This document shows, in pieces, positions 19,284 through 27,468 of a stretch of DNA of 64,000 nucleotides; position 1 is the first letter of the stretch, and each line of letters opens with the position of its first letter. A program made the position numbers and the translations under genes. Below the pieces are notes generated by a model. It saw nothing but the letters and a program-made list of their open reading frames with translations, was not told the origin of the DNA and made no database searches. The DNA is from Rhodovulum visakhapatnamense (GTDB lineage Bacteria > Pseudomonadota > Alphaproteobacteria > Rhodobacterales > Rhodobacteraceae): positions 1 to 64,000 of the forward strand of contig NZ_SOEB01000013.1 in NCBI RefSeq assembly GCF_004365965.1, in the 5' to 3' direction.

Positions 19284-20070
19284 TTCGGTAATGTATTGTT
19301 TTTTCGAGTTTAGCGATATTCGCGCACAAGAAAAGAGTTGCGGTGTTCCGCAACTGTTACGCTCATGGTTGAATGTGGTTCACTCTGACGGACAGGTAAT
19401 CGGCTTGCAAGGGCCGCATCGCCTCGCCGTAGCTCCTGGAGCTCCTGCGCCTGTGGTGGCGCGATGCATGCCTTCAGGCCAAAAGGTCGGGGGTAGATGG
19501 TTGGCAGGGCAATAACGGTCGATTTCGCCGATGACAGAAGCGGACGGGTTAAGACACCCCGCGACTGTCGATAGAGCGCGACGGCGAGCTGTCGTTCCAG
19601 AGTATGACCTGCTGAAAACGGACATTCGTGCGATGTGCTGCGAATGCCCGCTTCGGCCAATACAAATTGGCGGGCCGCATGGCTCATGCTCTTGGCGAAG
19701 TGCGGGCGCCGCCCAAGACACCTGACCGGTCAGTCGGCCTTGTGTTTGCGAAAAACCAAGTCCATTTTTCACAATTATATCAGCACATTAGAATCACTTG
19801 CGGTGGCTTGAGCGCTATGGCATGGGCGCTCCGGATAATCGTCCACTCCCGATGGAATGGTGCGTCCCTCCCATGTCTGCTTTCCAGTGAGTGCCCGATG
19901 ATACCTGCGCTACATACCCTTAGCTGACACTGAACTCTTCCTGGCCGGCCAGCCTCCGGCTCAGAGAGATGTTCGACGCACAGCGAACTCAGCCTTCCCT
20001 CCAATCCAAGGCTCTGCCCGCATGACCGCCGTCATGGCGGCTGGCGGAGCCATGACGAAAGCCCCCATCC
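19284..20070. other. Divergent intergenic region between cargo operon and transposition operon
   Basis: This 787-bp region has no convincing gene; short open frames on both strands lack family resemblance and ribosome sites. It must contain the promoters for the leftward triad and the rightward AAA-tns operon. Visible structure: a perfect hairpin AGTTGCGG/CCGCAACT with loop TGTT (19334-19353), followed on the - strand by CTTTTCTT like a weak terminator or attenuator ahead of gene A; an AT-rich stretch 19745-19795; and CATGAC/GTCATG inverted arms near 20021-20036. Confidence 0.5.
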
Positions 20071-21168
20071 ATGCCCAAAATCCGCTTCATCTTGAGCAAA
20101 CAGCCCGATCCCGCGCTAGAAGAGGCCGCGATCATCAAGCGTCTCAAGGAATTCCATAGCCGCTTGCAGGACAAGCGGCAGATTTCCGACGGCATCCCCC
20201 TGGAAGAGCGCGCTGCCCACAATGAATTATGGCGTTACCCGCAGAATGAGCTCCCGAAGGCGCTCGAGATCCGGATCAGGCGGTGGGCGCAGAAGATCCA
20301 TCGTAACCATCTGAAGGACGTCGAGCCAACCCGACTTTCACGAGAAGACCGGGCGATGCTGGAAGGATGCCGCGGCGGCGCCGAGATATTCGACCTGCGC
20401 TCGGCGCATCATATCGACGAGATCGCAGCGGCGCTTCATGCGGAGTTTCCCTGGATCGCGGAAGCGACAACCCATGTTTGGCGCAGCCTTCATCATAGCC
20501 TGGCAAGTGGCATGCCCGGCGCCCGATTTGCACCAATTCTTCTCGATGGCCCGCCTGGGATCGGGAAAAGCGCATGGGCACGGCGTCTCGCGCAGCTTCT
20601 GGGAACGCCGGATATGATCGTGGATGCCACCGGAGAGAATGCCAGTTTCGGACTTGTCGGAAGTCAACGCGGCTGGTCAAATGCCGGCCCCGGCCGGCTC
20701 GTGAGCCTGATGCTGATGCGGCAGATTGCAAATCCGCTCGTCATCATCGACGAGATCGAGAAGTCCGGCTCGGTCATGTCCGACAAGGGCCGGTCTTTCA
20801 GTCTGCCGAATGCGCTTCTCCCGCTGCTCGAGGAAATGACAGCCTGCCGCTGGACCTGTCCATATTTCCAGAACCAGTTCGATATGTCTTTCATCAACTG
20901 GGTCTTCACCTCCAATAGCCTGCGCGGACTGCCGGAACCGCTCGTGTCACGGATCCGCGTCGTCAGCGTACCGTCTCCCACCCAGGAACAAATCAATGAG
21001 CTCGTCCTGCGTGAGGCCGAGAGGCGGCAGCTTTCCCCGCTCATCACCGCGGCCATCACGACCGCGCTGGCTGAGGCGTTCGAGGCAGGCCATCAGATCA
21101 ACATCCGGACCGTCAAACGGATGCTGGAGCTGGGCTCGGACCAACAGGGGCGGCCGATGCTCCATTGA
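20071..21168 (+). CDS. AAA-family ATPase (Lon/ClpX-like core) in the transposition operon
   Basis: The 365-aa product has a helical N-terminus of about 130 residues, then an AAA+ core with Walker A GPPGIGKS (160-167), Walker B LVIIDEIE (223-230), a sensor-type VFTSNSL and an arginine-finger-like LVSRIRVVSV. It resembles the ATPase module of Lon-type proteins, without a protease domain. It lies directly upstream of tnsA on the same strand, separated by about 310 bp. It is not one of the canonical Tn7 proteins, since the tnsC-type ATPase is a separate gene at 24545. It could be an extra remodelling or regulatory ATPase of the element, or cargo. The function is unknown. Confidence 0.7.
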   Translation: MPKIRFILSKQPDPALEEAAIIKRLKEFHSRLQDKRQISDGIPLEERAAHNELWRYPQNELPKALEIRIRRWAQKIHRNHLKDVEPTRLSREDRAMLEGCRGGAEIFDLRSAHHIDEIAAALHAEFPWIAEATTHVWRSLHHSLASGMPGARFAPILLDGPPGIGKSAWARRLAQLLGTPDMIVDATGENASFGLVGSQRGWSNAGPGRLVSLMLMRQIANPLVIIDEIEKSGSVMSDKGRSFSLPNALLPLLEEMTACRWTCPYFQNQFDMSFINWVFTSNSLRGLPEPLVSRIRVVSVPSPTQEQINELVLREAERRQLSPLITAAITTALAEAFEAGHQINIRTVKRMLELGSDQQGRPMLH

Positions 21169-21480
21169 CTGGAGTGGCCCAGATTATCCATTAAAAATCA
21201 GATGGTTGAATGAGTTTTCCACATTCATGAAGGCCTGGCGACGCGTTTTCAATTGGGATTTTCGCCGACTTCGCGGAAAATGAGCGCATGGCCCACCCAA
21301 GCACTGTCGGGTGGGTCAGGTCGGAATTTCGCCCAGGACGGGCACCAGAAGCAGAGGTACTGCCGCATCATCACATCTGTCACGCTACCGACAGCGGTTG
21401 GGCGTGGCAAGAGTGGCATGTCCTCTTGAAAAGAAACAAAAATGCACCCGGCGCAACGCTGTTCCGGGAACGGAGAAGTC
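21169..21480. other. Intergenic spacer upstream of tnsA
   Basis: No gene is visible. It contains an inverted repeat CCCACCC/GGGTGGG (21292-21298 and 21309-21315, 10-nt loop) without a T-tract. The tnsA ribosome site (CGGAGAAG) lies at the far end. Confidence 0.4.
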
Positions 21481-22233
21481 ATGTCTGCCGATCAGACTAT
21501 TGATCATGACAGCTGGAACTACTCGCCGGCGAAGCTGCCCAGGCAGTCCAAGATCAAACTCGGGCGGATCCACGGTGTCCTGCCTTTCACCGGCGTTCGC
21601 AATCCCGGCTTCCGGAGCTCGAGCTCGCATCGGGTGTGGATGACGTATAGGACCATCGCGAATGACTTCCAGCCCAAGTCCGGCATTGCCGAAAGTGCAG
21701 CGGAAGCCGCCGTCGCCCACGAGCTGCTGCTCTCGCCTCTCCTCTATGATCTGCAATTCCAGCCGCTGACGGTCTATCTGCGTCCTGGTGACCGCAAAGG
21801 TCCGAGCTATACTCATGACCTGCTTGCCACTTTCGTGGATGGACGGCGCGTACTCGTCTTTGTCCGCAATTCCGACAGCTTGGAAAAGCCCAAGACATGG
21901 CGCGAAATCGAAACGATCCAAGCGGTGACACCCTCGAGCGCTGCAGATAGCATGATCATCGTCGATGCTGGCCGCTATTCGCGACAGCGACGGGAAAACC
22001 TGTTCCGGCTGCATGAGGCCGTCCAGACACCCGATCCGGAGATCGACGACGTGGTGCTCTGGACAGCCCGCAGCCATTGTTCACTCTGGCTGATGCGGGA
22101 TCTTTTTCCGCTGCTCGACTTGCCGCAGAAGACGGTCTTTAAATCCTGCTACCGCCTGATCGCGCGTGGCGCCCTGCGTGCGAACCTCGATCATGTGATC
22201 GCGGAATGGTCGCGCGTCGAGGTTGCGTCATGA
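21481..22233 (+). CDS. tnsA: TnsA-like endonuclease subunit of transposase
   Basis: TnsA nicks the 5' ends of Tn7-like elements so that they move by cut-and-paste together with TnsB. The 250-aa product has TnsA organisation: a restriction-endonuclease-like N-terminal half and a helical C-terminal half. Candidate catalytic residues are a glutamate in IAESAAEAAVAHE (71-81) and D113 in YTHDLLATF. Where homologues carry an E/Q-x-K after the strand, this protein reads VFVRN (127-130), so the lysine position is arginine (R129) and the acidic residue is F127. It may therefore be impaired or use a variant site. I chose ATG 21481 because GGAG precedes it; upstream in-frame ATG 21442 lacks one. It overlaps tnsB by 4 bp. 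Confidence 0.75.
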   Translation: MSADQTIDHDSWNYSPAKLPRQSKIKLGRIHGVLPFTGVRNPGFRSSSSHRVWMTYRTIANDFQPKSGIAESAAEAAVAHELLLSPLLYDLQFQPLTVYLRPGDRKGPSYTHDLLATFVDGRRVLVFVRNSDSLEKPKTWREIETIQAVTPSSAADSMIIVDAGRYSRQRRENLFRLHEAVQTPDPEIDDVVLWTARSHCSLWLMRDLFPLLDLPQKTVFKSCYRLIARGALRANLDHVIAEWSRVEVAS

Positions 22234-24503
22234 CGATCGCGCCTCGCTACAACTTCGAAGCCGGAACCGAAATCGTGGTCCAGGGGCGTGACCTCTTGCT
22301 CCACAAGGTCGGTGCGCAAGGCTATGAACTCGCGGACCCGACGGGCGGCCAGATGAGTATTCTTGGGTTCTCGTCCTTCGTCGAAATGATGAAATCCGGC
22401 GCCGTGACTTTCGCCCCTTCCCAGCTTTTGCCAGAGGGGAGTGCCAAGCTGAGGTTGGGTGGTCTGAGCGTTGCGGCCCAACTCTCAGATGAGCAACGGA
22501 CTTATGGCCGTTTCCACTACGCGTTATGCAGGGCGATCGACGAGCTCCATCGGCACCGAACCATTGTCGAGGGCAATGAGGACTTCCGGATTTCCATCGG
22601 CGCCTTGAACGACCCCGCGAACAGGAAGTTTTTGCGTCCGCTCGTCGAAGCCTTTTTTGGCGAGCGTGTGCATCTTGGAGCAGCCACCTTGAAGGGCGGC
22701 CGGCAGAAGAGCTGGTTTCTCTACAAAGGGCGGACGCTAAAGAAATACTACGGGATCTATCAGGGTCTCCAGGACGGTGATGATGTCATCGCTGGGCTGG
22801 CAACACTTGATCACCTCAAAGGCAACGAGAAACCGCGTCTGCCCTTGCGTCTGAAAGAACTCATGACAGCGGCGTGGGAGGAGATCGGCCTGGATCTCAA
22901 GGGACCGTCGGTGGCGAATGTGCATGGCTACCTTGCAGCACTGATCAACAGGGAAAACGGGCAGCGGGCGCTCAACGACCTCCCCGCGCTCCCGGTCCCA
23001 TCCCATCAATCCGTTCTTCGTCACCGCAAGGAGCTACTCACGCCGACCGAATACATGGTCGCGACGAAGGGCGAGCGGCACGCGCGCAACAAGCGGGGCC
23101 GCGGCAGTTCTGACGTGCGGGCGCTCATGATCGGCGAATTCTGTGAGATGGACGAGTGTCGGGCGTCCCTGATTACCTCGGCCAAGGCCAAAGGCTATTG
23201 GCATACGCTCTCTGAAGACATGAAGAAGGCCATGGAATGGGCGGATGAGGAGATCCGCAGCCGCCTCAGCATCCTTGTCATGATCGATGTCGCAACACGC
23301 ATGCCGCTGGCCTGGGTTGTCAGCGACCAGCCAAAAGCGGAAGCCACGATGCAGCTGCTGCGGATGGCAACGCGCGACAAGACCCGCGAAAGGCGCATCT
23401 ACGGTTGCGAGGGCGAGGCTATGCCGGGCATGGGGCTCGGCATGGTGCGCAACGACAACGGTACCGGTCTGCGGAACGCCGAGGTCAAGTCCGCGCTCAT
23501 GGGGATCGCATCGGCGAATACCGATGTGCGGACCCACGCCTCCGCCGACAAGCCGTATGTCGAGCGGATGTTCGGCACCACCGAATCCGTCTTGTTCAAA
23601 CTGCTTCACGGCTACACGGGTCGCAAAGCAGGAGAGCTGCCTGGATATGACGCCAAGAAATCAGGCGTCCTGGATATCGATCTCCTCTATGAAATCCTGA
23701 CCAAGTTTTTCATCGACGAGTACCCGTCCCTGAAACACATGGGCGTCGGTATGAGCGGGCGCCGCCCAGCAGAGGTCTATCAAGAACTGAATGAGACCAG
23801 GGAGACATTTCGTCTTTTGGATGAAGATCTCCGTCGCATTCATCTGGGCTGGCCATTCAAGGTGCAACCCAACGATGAGGGTGTGCGTGTGCTTGAAGGC
23901 CTCTTCTATTCGTCAGACGAGTTCCAGACTGCCCGCGAACACCACCAGGGCAAGGTCACCGTTTATATCGACCCGGACGATCTGAGCTTTGCGACCGCAG
24001 TGCTTCCGCGAGATCCCGACCCATACAGGCTGGCACTCCAGACGACCGTCTTCGCAGATCTGACCGTGTCCGAATTCTTGGAGTTGATGACGCAGTACCG
24101 GCGCGAAAACCCCGAGTTGACAACGCTCTATGAAGATCGGATCGCAAAGGTTCGCCTCGAGAGACATGAACAGCTCAAGAAAATCGGCGTCGAGCGACGG
24201 CTGCCCAGGAGCTATGTCAATGTGGGTGAAGCCCGCAAGATGGCCAAGAGCCTGTTTGCCTCATCTCGGCTGGTCACCACGCACGTGCCGGTCGACACGG
24301 TCGCCCCAGGTACTCTGGCCACCGCGATCTCGGGCCCGGGGATCCTGCCACTCGGCGGAGCAAGCCTCATCGATCACGCGCCTGTGGAGACGACCTCTAC
24401 GCCAGCACTACCAGCCAGGACATCGAAGCCCAAGGCGGAGAAGCCGTCGTCGGAGCCCCCTGTCCGGCTCGGCCGCCCCGCCCAGAAGGGCGAGCTCTCG
24501 TAA
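22230..24503 (+). CDS. tnsB: TnsB-like DDE transposase (rve integrase core)
   Basis: This is the 3'-end cleaving and strand-transfer subunit of the Tn7-like transposase, 757 aa. The integrase core shows D308 (in FCEMDEC), D409 (in VRNDNGTG) and E445 (in PYVERMFG); the last two are 35 residues apart, the classic DD35E spacing. N-terminal DNA-binding helix-turn-helix regions and a Mu-transposase-like C-terminal barrel follow the family plan. The C-terminal tail is proline/lysine rich, as expected for a segment that contacts TnsC. The ATG overlaps the tnsA stop (ATGA) and follows a GAGG site, so expression is coupled. Confidence 0.92.
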   Translation: MTIAPRYNFEAGTEIVVQGRDLLLHKVGAQGYELADPTGGQMSILGFSSFVEMMKSGAVTFAPSQLLPEGSAKLRLGGLSVAAQLSDEQRTYGRFHYALCRAIDELHRHRTIVEGNEDFRISIGALNDPANRKFLRPLVEAFFGERVHLGAATLKGGRQKSWFLYKGRTLKKYYGIYQGLQDGDDVIAGLATLDHLKGNEKPRLPLRLKELMTAAWEEIGLDLKGPSVANVHGYLAALINRENGQRALNDLPALPVPSHQSVLRHRKELLTPTEYMVATKGERHARNKRGRGSSDVRALMIGEFCEMDECRASLITSAKAKGYWHTLSEDMKKAMEWADEEIRSRLSILVMIDVATRMPLAWVVSDQPKAEATMQLLRMATRDKTRERRIYGCEGEAMPGMGLGMVRNDNGTGLRNAEVKSALMGIASANTDVRTHASADKPYVERMFGTTESVLFKLLHGYTGRKAGELPGYDAKKSGVLDIDLLYEILTKFFIDEYPSLKHMGVGMSGRRPAEVYQELNETRETFRLLDEDLRRIHLGWPFKVQPNDEGVRVLEGLFYSSDEFQTAREHHQGKVTVYIDPDDLSFATAVLPRDPDPYRLALQTTVFADLTVSEFLELMTQYRRENPELTTLYEDRIAKVRLERHEQLKKIGVERRLPRSYVNVGEARKMAKSLFASSRLVTTHVPVDTVAPGTLATAISGPGILPLGGASLIDHAPVETTSTPALPARTSKPKAEKPSSEPPVRLGRPAQKGELS

Positions 24504-24544
24504 CTACCGCCATCTCAACGACGTCCAGCAATTCAAGGATACCC

Positions 24545-25519
24545 ATGGGTTTCATCGACCAGAACCGCGTCAACGCATCACTTGCTCTGCAGCGTGGCCA
24601 CTATACCTTCCCGCGCGCGGCAAAGCTCCGCGAAGCTTTCGAAAACTGCCTGCACGACTACTACGTCAAGGCCTCCATCGGCGGGCATTTCGAAGTACGC
24701 GGCATGCTGGTCACCGGAGAATCCCGGGTCGGCAAGACTTCCGAGACAGTCAGGCTCATAGAGGAATTCAACGCCAGCATGACGAAAATGCCCAACGGGA
24801 AGGTTGGCAAGATTATCTACTGCAAGCTGGATGGGTCGATCAGCTGGAAGGATCTGGGTCACAAGACTCTTGAGGCACTCGGTTACCCCGCGAACCCCCG
24901 GCGCACCCAAGGGGAACTCTGGAACATGGTTCGCCACCAGTGCCGCGAACAGGGCGTCATTGGCCTCTACTACGACGAATGCCAGCACGCCTTCACCTCC
25001 GGAAAAACGTCCAACGAGAAGCTCCTCGACCGTTTCAAAGCACTGATGAAGGAGCCGGATTGGCAGTTGATGCTCATCTTGTCAGGCGTCCCGGTCTTGG
25101 CCAAACATGTGAACTCTGAAGAGCAGATCGCCCTTCTCCTCTCCCATATCCATTTCGATGAGATCCACCTGGGCAGGTTCGCTGATCCGACAAGGGATCC
25201 GGACATGATCGAACTGAACAAGCTCGTCTACACCTATGCCGAACGCGCCGATATCGATGTCGAAGAGCTTGTTGATGTCGATTTTCTGCAGCGCCTCGAT
25301 TTTGCCTGCGCTTCCAGGTGGGGCCTCGTCATCGAGCTGCTGATCCGCGCCTTTGGCTTGTGCCGACTTCGCGGCCAGACGACCGCCACGGTCAAAATCT
25401 TCTCCGAGGCCTATGCCCAGAACTCCCGCCTGCCTCAGGGCCTGTGCCCCTTCACCGCACCCGGTTATCGCGACATGATCGACGGCGACAAACTCATGGA
25501 GATGGTGCTGGACGATTAG
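24545..25519 (+). CDS. tnsC: TnsC/TniB-like AAA ATPase, transposition regulator
   Basis: TnsC-type ATPases form filaments on target DNA, link TniQ to the TnsAB transposase and give target immunity. The 324-aa product has Walker A GESRVGKT (58-65) and Walker B GLYYDEC (D144, E145), with the AAA_22/TniB layout. It lies 41 bp after tnsB and is the last gene of the operon, followed by a strong terminator. It is shorter than Tn7 TnsC (about 555 aa), closer to TniB and CAST-type TnsC. Confidence 0.9.
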   Translation: MGFIDQNRVNASLALQRGHYTFPRAAKLREAFENCLHDYYVKASIGGHFEVRGMLVTGESRVGKTSETVRLIEEFNASMTKMPNGKVGKIIYCKLDGSISWKDLGHKTLEALGYPANPRRTQGELWNMVRHQCREQGVIGLYYDECQHAFTSGKTSNEKLLDRFKALMKEPDWQLMLILSGVPVLAKHVNSEEQIALLLSHIHFDEIHLGRFADPTRDPDMIELNKLVYTYAERADIDVEELVDVDFLQRLDFACASRWGLVIELLIRAFGLCRLRGQTTATVKIFSEAYAQNSRLPQGLCPFTAPGYRDMIDGDKLMEMVLDD

Positions 25520-25548
25520 CGGCTGGCCAATACCGGTGTGGACGTTTC

Positions 25549-25575
25549 AGGGCTCGCATTGCGGGCCCTTTTTTT
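25549..25575 (+). terminator. Rho-independent terminator after tnsC
   Basis: The stem AGGGCTCGC / GCGGGCCCT (nine pairs, one G-U) closes a 3-nt ATT loop and is followed by seven T residues, 29 bp after the tnsC stop. Confidence 0.9.
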
Positions 25576-25585
25576 GGCCGTAGCC

Positions 25586-25619
25586 GTGCATGCTTATGTG
25601 TCAACTGTGCATGCTTATG
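25586..25619 (+). promoter_or_regulatory. Candidate TnsB-binding repeats in the right end
   Basis: GTGCATGCTTATG occurs at 25586-25598 and again at 25607-25619, 21 bp apart. The terminal repeat carries the variant GTGCAAGCTTATG at 25703-25715. Repeated sites of about 20 bp inside the ends are how Tn7-family transposases recognise their element. Confidence 0.65.
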
Positions 25620-25701
25620 CCTTGCGGTGAAGAGCGCCCTACGGCAAGCACCTGAAATAAATAACATATTTATGTACAACACAGCTGCCGAATCATCTGG
25701 G

Positions 25702-25726
25702 CGTGCAAGCTTATGGTGCATTGGCA
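25702..25726 (-). repeat. Right terminal inverted repeat of the Tn7-like element
   Basis: A perfect 25-bp inverse of 2784-2808, ending GGTGCATTGGCA at the element boundary. Confidence 0.85.
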
Positions 25727-25731
25727 CACTA
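25727..25731. repeat. Candidate target-site duplication, right copy (CACTA)
   Basis: It matches 2776-2780. The 6-nt CACTAT separates the right end of this element from the left end of a second, related element. Confidence 0.6.
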
Positions 25732-25732
25732 T

Positions 25733-26048
25733 TGCCAATGCACCATAAGCTTGCACGATTTGGCGTCTCTCATGCACACCCCCTGTCAAGAGACTTGGGG
25801 TGCCATGTTGAAGATTTCGCCTAGCACACTTAGATAGAACGGTGTTTCGGCATAACCCGTGGCTAGCAGTCATTTTTCTCCCTGAGTTTTCAAGAGTGCC
25901 ACAACCGGCTCAACAGCCTTCCGAAGATAGACCGGCCCGGCATCCAAGCCGTTCGGTCGGAACGGCTGGACCCCCTCGTTCTGGAGAACGGCCCGGATCG
26001 TGTTCCTATGCGCACCGGTTTCGGCCGACAGAACCGTTGGTGTCGTAA
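25733..26048 (+). repeat. Relic left end of a second, related Tn7-like element (316-bp direct repeat)
   Basis: This stretch aligns without gaps to 2784-3099, with about 39 mismatches by hand count (about 88% identity). It begins with an identical 25-bp terminal repeat, runs through the non-coding left end and ends inside tniQ. After position 26048 the similarity stops abruptly at an hsdR remnant. Confidence 0.9.
25870..26048 (-). pseudogene. tniQ: 3' fragment of a second tniQ
   Basis: The frame encodes the last 58 or so codons of a TniQ protein closely similar to the one at 2921-4939 and ends at its own TGA. The ending LLKTQGEK differs from LLKSQGGK in the intact copy. Everything upstream is missing, replaced at 26049 by hsdR sequence. 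The divergence shows it came from a related element and is not a recent copy of this one. Confidence 0.88.
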
Positions 26049-26290
26049 CTCACACTGTAGTCGATCAGTTGGGCGAACTGCCCCTTGTAGTGCGGATAAA
26101 CCTCATTGAAGCGGTCGACGATGAACCGGGCATGCTTGCTGTTCTTGGCGAAGATGATCGTCTTGCCAAGCCGGTCACCGCCTTCGACTTTGATCCCGTT
26201 GCCGGTGGCCATTACCAGAAGAGCTTTACGTTGGGCATCCCGCTCGATGGCCTCTCCGACCCTGCGGATGGCCCGCTGTTGGTAGAGACG
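26049..26290 (-). pseudogene. Internally deleted fragment of a second type I hsdR
   Basis: Read on the - strand, the frame gives LYQQRAIRRVGEAIERDAQR and KALLVMATG (the helicase motif I region), then jumps straight to IKVEGGDRLGKTIIFAKN and KHARFIVDRFNEVYP, a motif IV-region block that lies hundreds of residues further on in intact EcoAI/EcoEI-like HsdR proteins. Motif I reads ATGNG where ATGTGKT is expected, marking the deletion joint. It belongs to a different HsdR subfamily from the gene at 1-2561. It is cut by the tniQ fragment on one side and an IS3 fragment on the other, and cannot be functional. Confidence 0.8.
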
Positions 26291-26329
26291 CCCGCCATTG
26301 TCCTCGGACCAATGGCGGACAATGGCTCA

Positions 26330-26450
26330 CTCCGCTTGAGCTTGGCGTCCTCGGCCTCGAACTCCCGCAGCCGCTTGGCGTCAGATGCTTCCATCCCGCC
26401 GAACTACTTCCGCCACGTATAGAACGTCGCCCTGCTGATCCCGTGTGTCG
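26330..26450 (-). pseudogene. IS3-family transposase OrfA fragment
   Basis: The - strand reads THGISRATFYTWRK, a stop codon, then FGGMEASDAKRLREFEAEDAK. This is the helix-turn-helix and linker part of an IS3-family OrfA, interrupted by an in-frame TAG. Neither the N-terminus nor OrfB is present. A 10-bp inverted repeat GCCATTGTCC/GGACAATGGC (26294-26303, 26317-26326) lies at the junction with the hsdR fragment. The recognisable host chromosome begins just beyond. Confidence 0.75.
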
Positions 26451-26682
26451 TGCGCCAGGGACGCAGCCACGGCGGCCGCGTCGACCGCACCGCAGCGCAG
26501 ACGCCGCAGGCGAGACTTTGATCCTCTACCTGTTTGCGCGATCGGCCCGGAGCTTGCCGACGCGATCCCGGGGTCCGAGATCGGTCAGAGCACAGGGTCC
26601 CCGCCCGCAACCGGCCCCGGGATCGGCCCCCGCGTTGCGGAAGGCACTGGCTCCGGGCGCGCGGCGCCGCTATCTCTGCGCC

Positions 26683-27468
26683 ATGCTCGCGACACATGTT
26701 CACGGCGATGCCACAGCCGCCGCGCCCCTTCTGATCGTCCATGGCCTCTTCGGGTCTGCCCGGAACTGGGGCGCCATCGCGCGGCGCCTGTCCGACAGCC
26801 GCCGGGTGATCGCAGTCGACATGCGCAACCATGGCGACAGCCCATGGAGCTCGACCCACAGCTATCCGGACCTGGCCACCGATCTGGCCGAGGTGATCGA
26901 GGCCGAGGGCGGGCGCGCGGACGTTCTGGGTCATTCGATGGGGGGCAAGGCGTCGATGGTGCTGGCGCTGACGCGTCCCGAACTGGTCGACCGGCTGATC
27001 GTAGCCGATATCGCGCCGGTGGCCTATGACCATACCCAGCTCGGGCTGATCCATGCGATGCGCGGGCTCGACCTGTCCGCCATCGAGCGGCGCGGCGACG
27101 CCGACCGGGCGCTGGCCGCCTCGGTCGAGGATCCCTCGACCCGGGCCTTCCTGCTGCAATCGCTGGATCTGCGGGCCGACCCGCATCGCTGGCGGCTGAA
27201 CCTCGACACGCTGGAGGCCGAGATGCCCCGGATCATGGGCTGGCCCGAGGCCATCGACGGGCAGTTCGACGGCCCGACGCTGGTTCTGGCCGGGGCGAAC
27301 TCGACCTATATCCGCCCCGAACATCGCGACCGTATCAAGGCGCTGTTCCCGGCCGCGCGCTTTGCGAAGATCCCCGGCGCGGGGCATTGGCTCCACGCCG
27401 AGAAACCGAGAGAGTTCGAGGCGGCGGTGCGCGCCTTCCTCGACCTGGCGCCTAGCCCTCGGCCTTGA
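26683..27468 (+). CDS. Alpha/beta-fold hydrolase (YbfF-like esterase)
   Basis: The 261-aa product has the alpha/beta hydrolase plan: oxyanion-hole region HGLFGSARNW near the N-terminus, nucleophile elbow GHSMGGKA, and a catalytic histidine in GAGHWLHAEKP near the end. The closest well-known relative is the YbfF type of small acyl esterase. The open frame extends upstream to 26443, but the upstream 80 codons do not look like protein; ATG 26683 starts directly at the hydrolase domain. Its last 17 bp overlap the convergent cytochrome b561 gene. The substrate is unknown. Confidence 0.85.
   Translation: MLATHVHGDATAAAPLLIVHGLFGSARNWGAIARRLSDSRRVIAVDMRNHGDSPWSSTHSYPDLATDLAEVIEAEGGRADVLGHSMGGKASMVLALTRPELVDRLIVADIAPVAYDHTQLGLIHAMRGLDLSAIERRGDADRALAASVEDPSTRAFLLQSLDLRADPHRWRLNLDTLEAEMPRIMGWPEAIDGQFDGPTLVLAGANSTYIRPEHRDRIKALFPAARFAKIPGAGHWLHAEKPREFEAAVRAFLDLAPSPRP

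Larger units (their letters stand above)
2781..25726. mobile_element. Tn7-like transposon carrying a three-gene putative defence operon
   Basis: The element is about 22.9 kb, bounded by 25-bp inverted terminal repeats (2784-2808 and 25702-25726) and a candidate 5-bp duplication CACTA. Its right arm encodes an AAA ATPase and TnsA-, TnsB- and TnsC-like proteins on the + strand. A TniQ/TnsD-family protein is encoded at the left end on the - strand. The cargo between is one very large three-gene operon (5012-19283). The insertion lies about 220 bp downstream of an hsdR stop codon; the 2562-2780 stretch holds no gene. No CRISPR array or Cas gene is present, so this is not an RNA-guided transposon. 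A terminal fragment of a related element abuts the right end. Confidence 0.85.

Noticed and set aside
2781-25726. CRISPR-associated (RNA-guided) transposon
   Set aside because: Tn7-like genes with a TniQ are present, but there is no Cas gene and no repeat-spacer array within the element.
25733-26048. A true second transposon inserted here
   Set aside because: Only 316 bp of the left end remain; no second right end or transposase genes follow, so it is a relic.
26443-26682. 80-residue N-terminal extension of the alpha/beta hydrolase
   Set aside because: It is R/P-rich, lies next to IS debris and has no counterpart in the fold; the protein fits a start at 26683.
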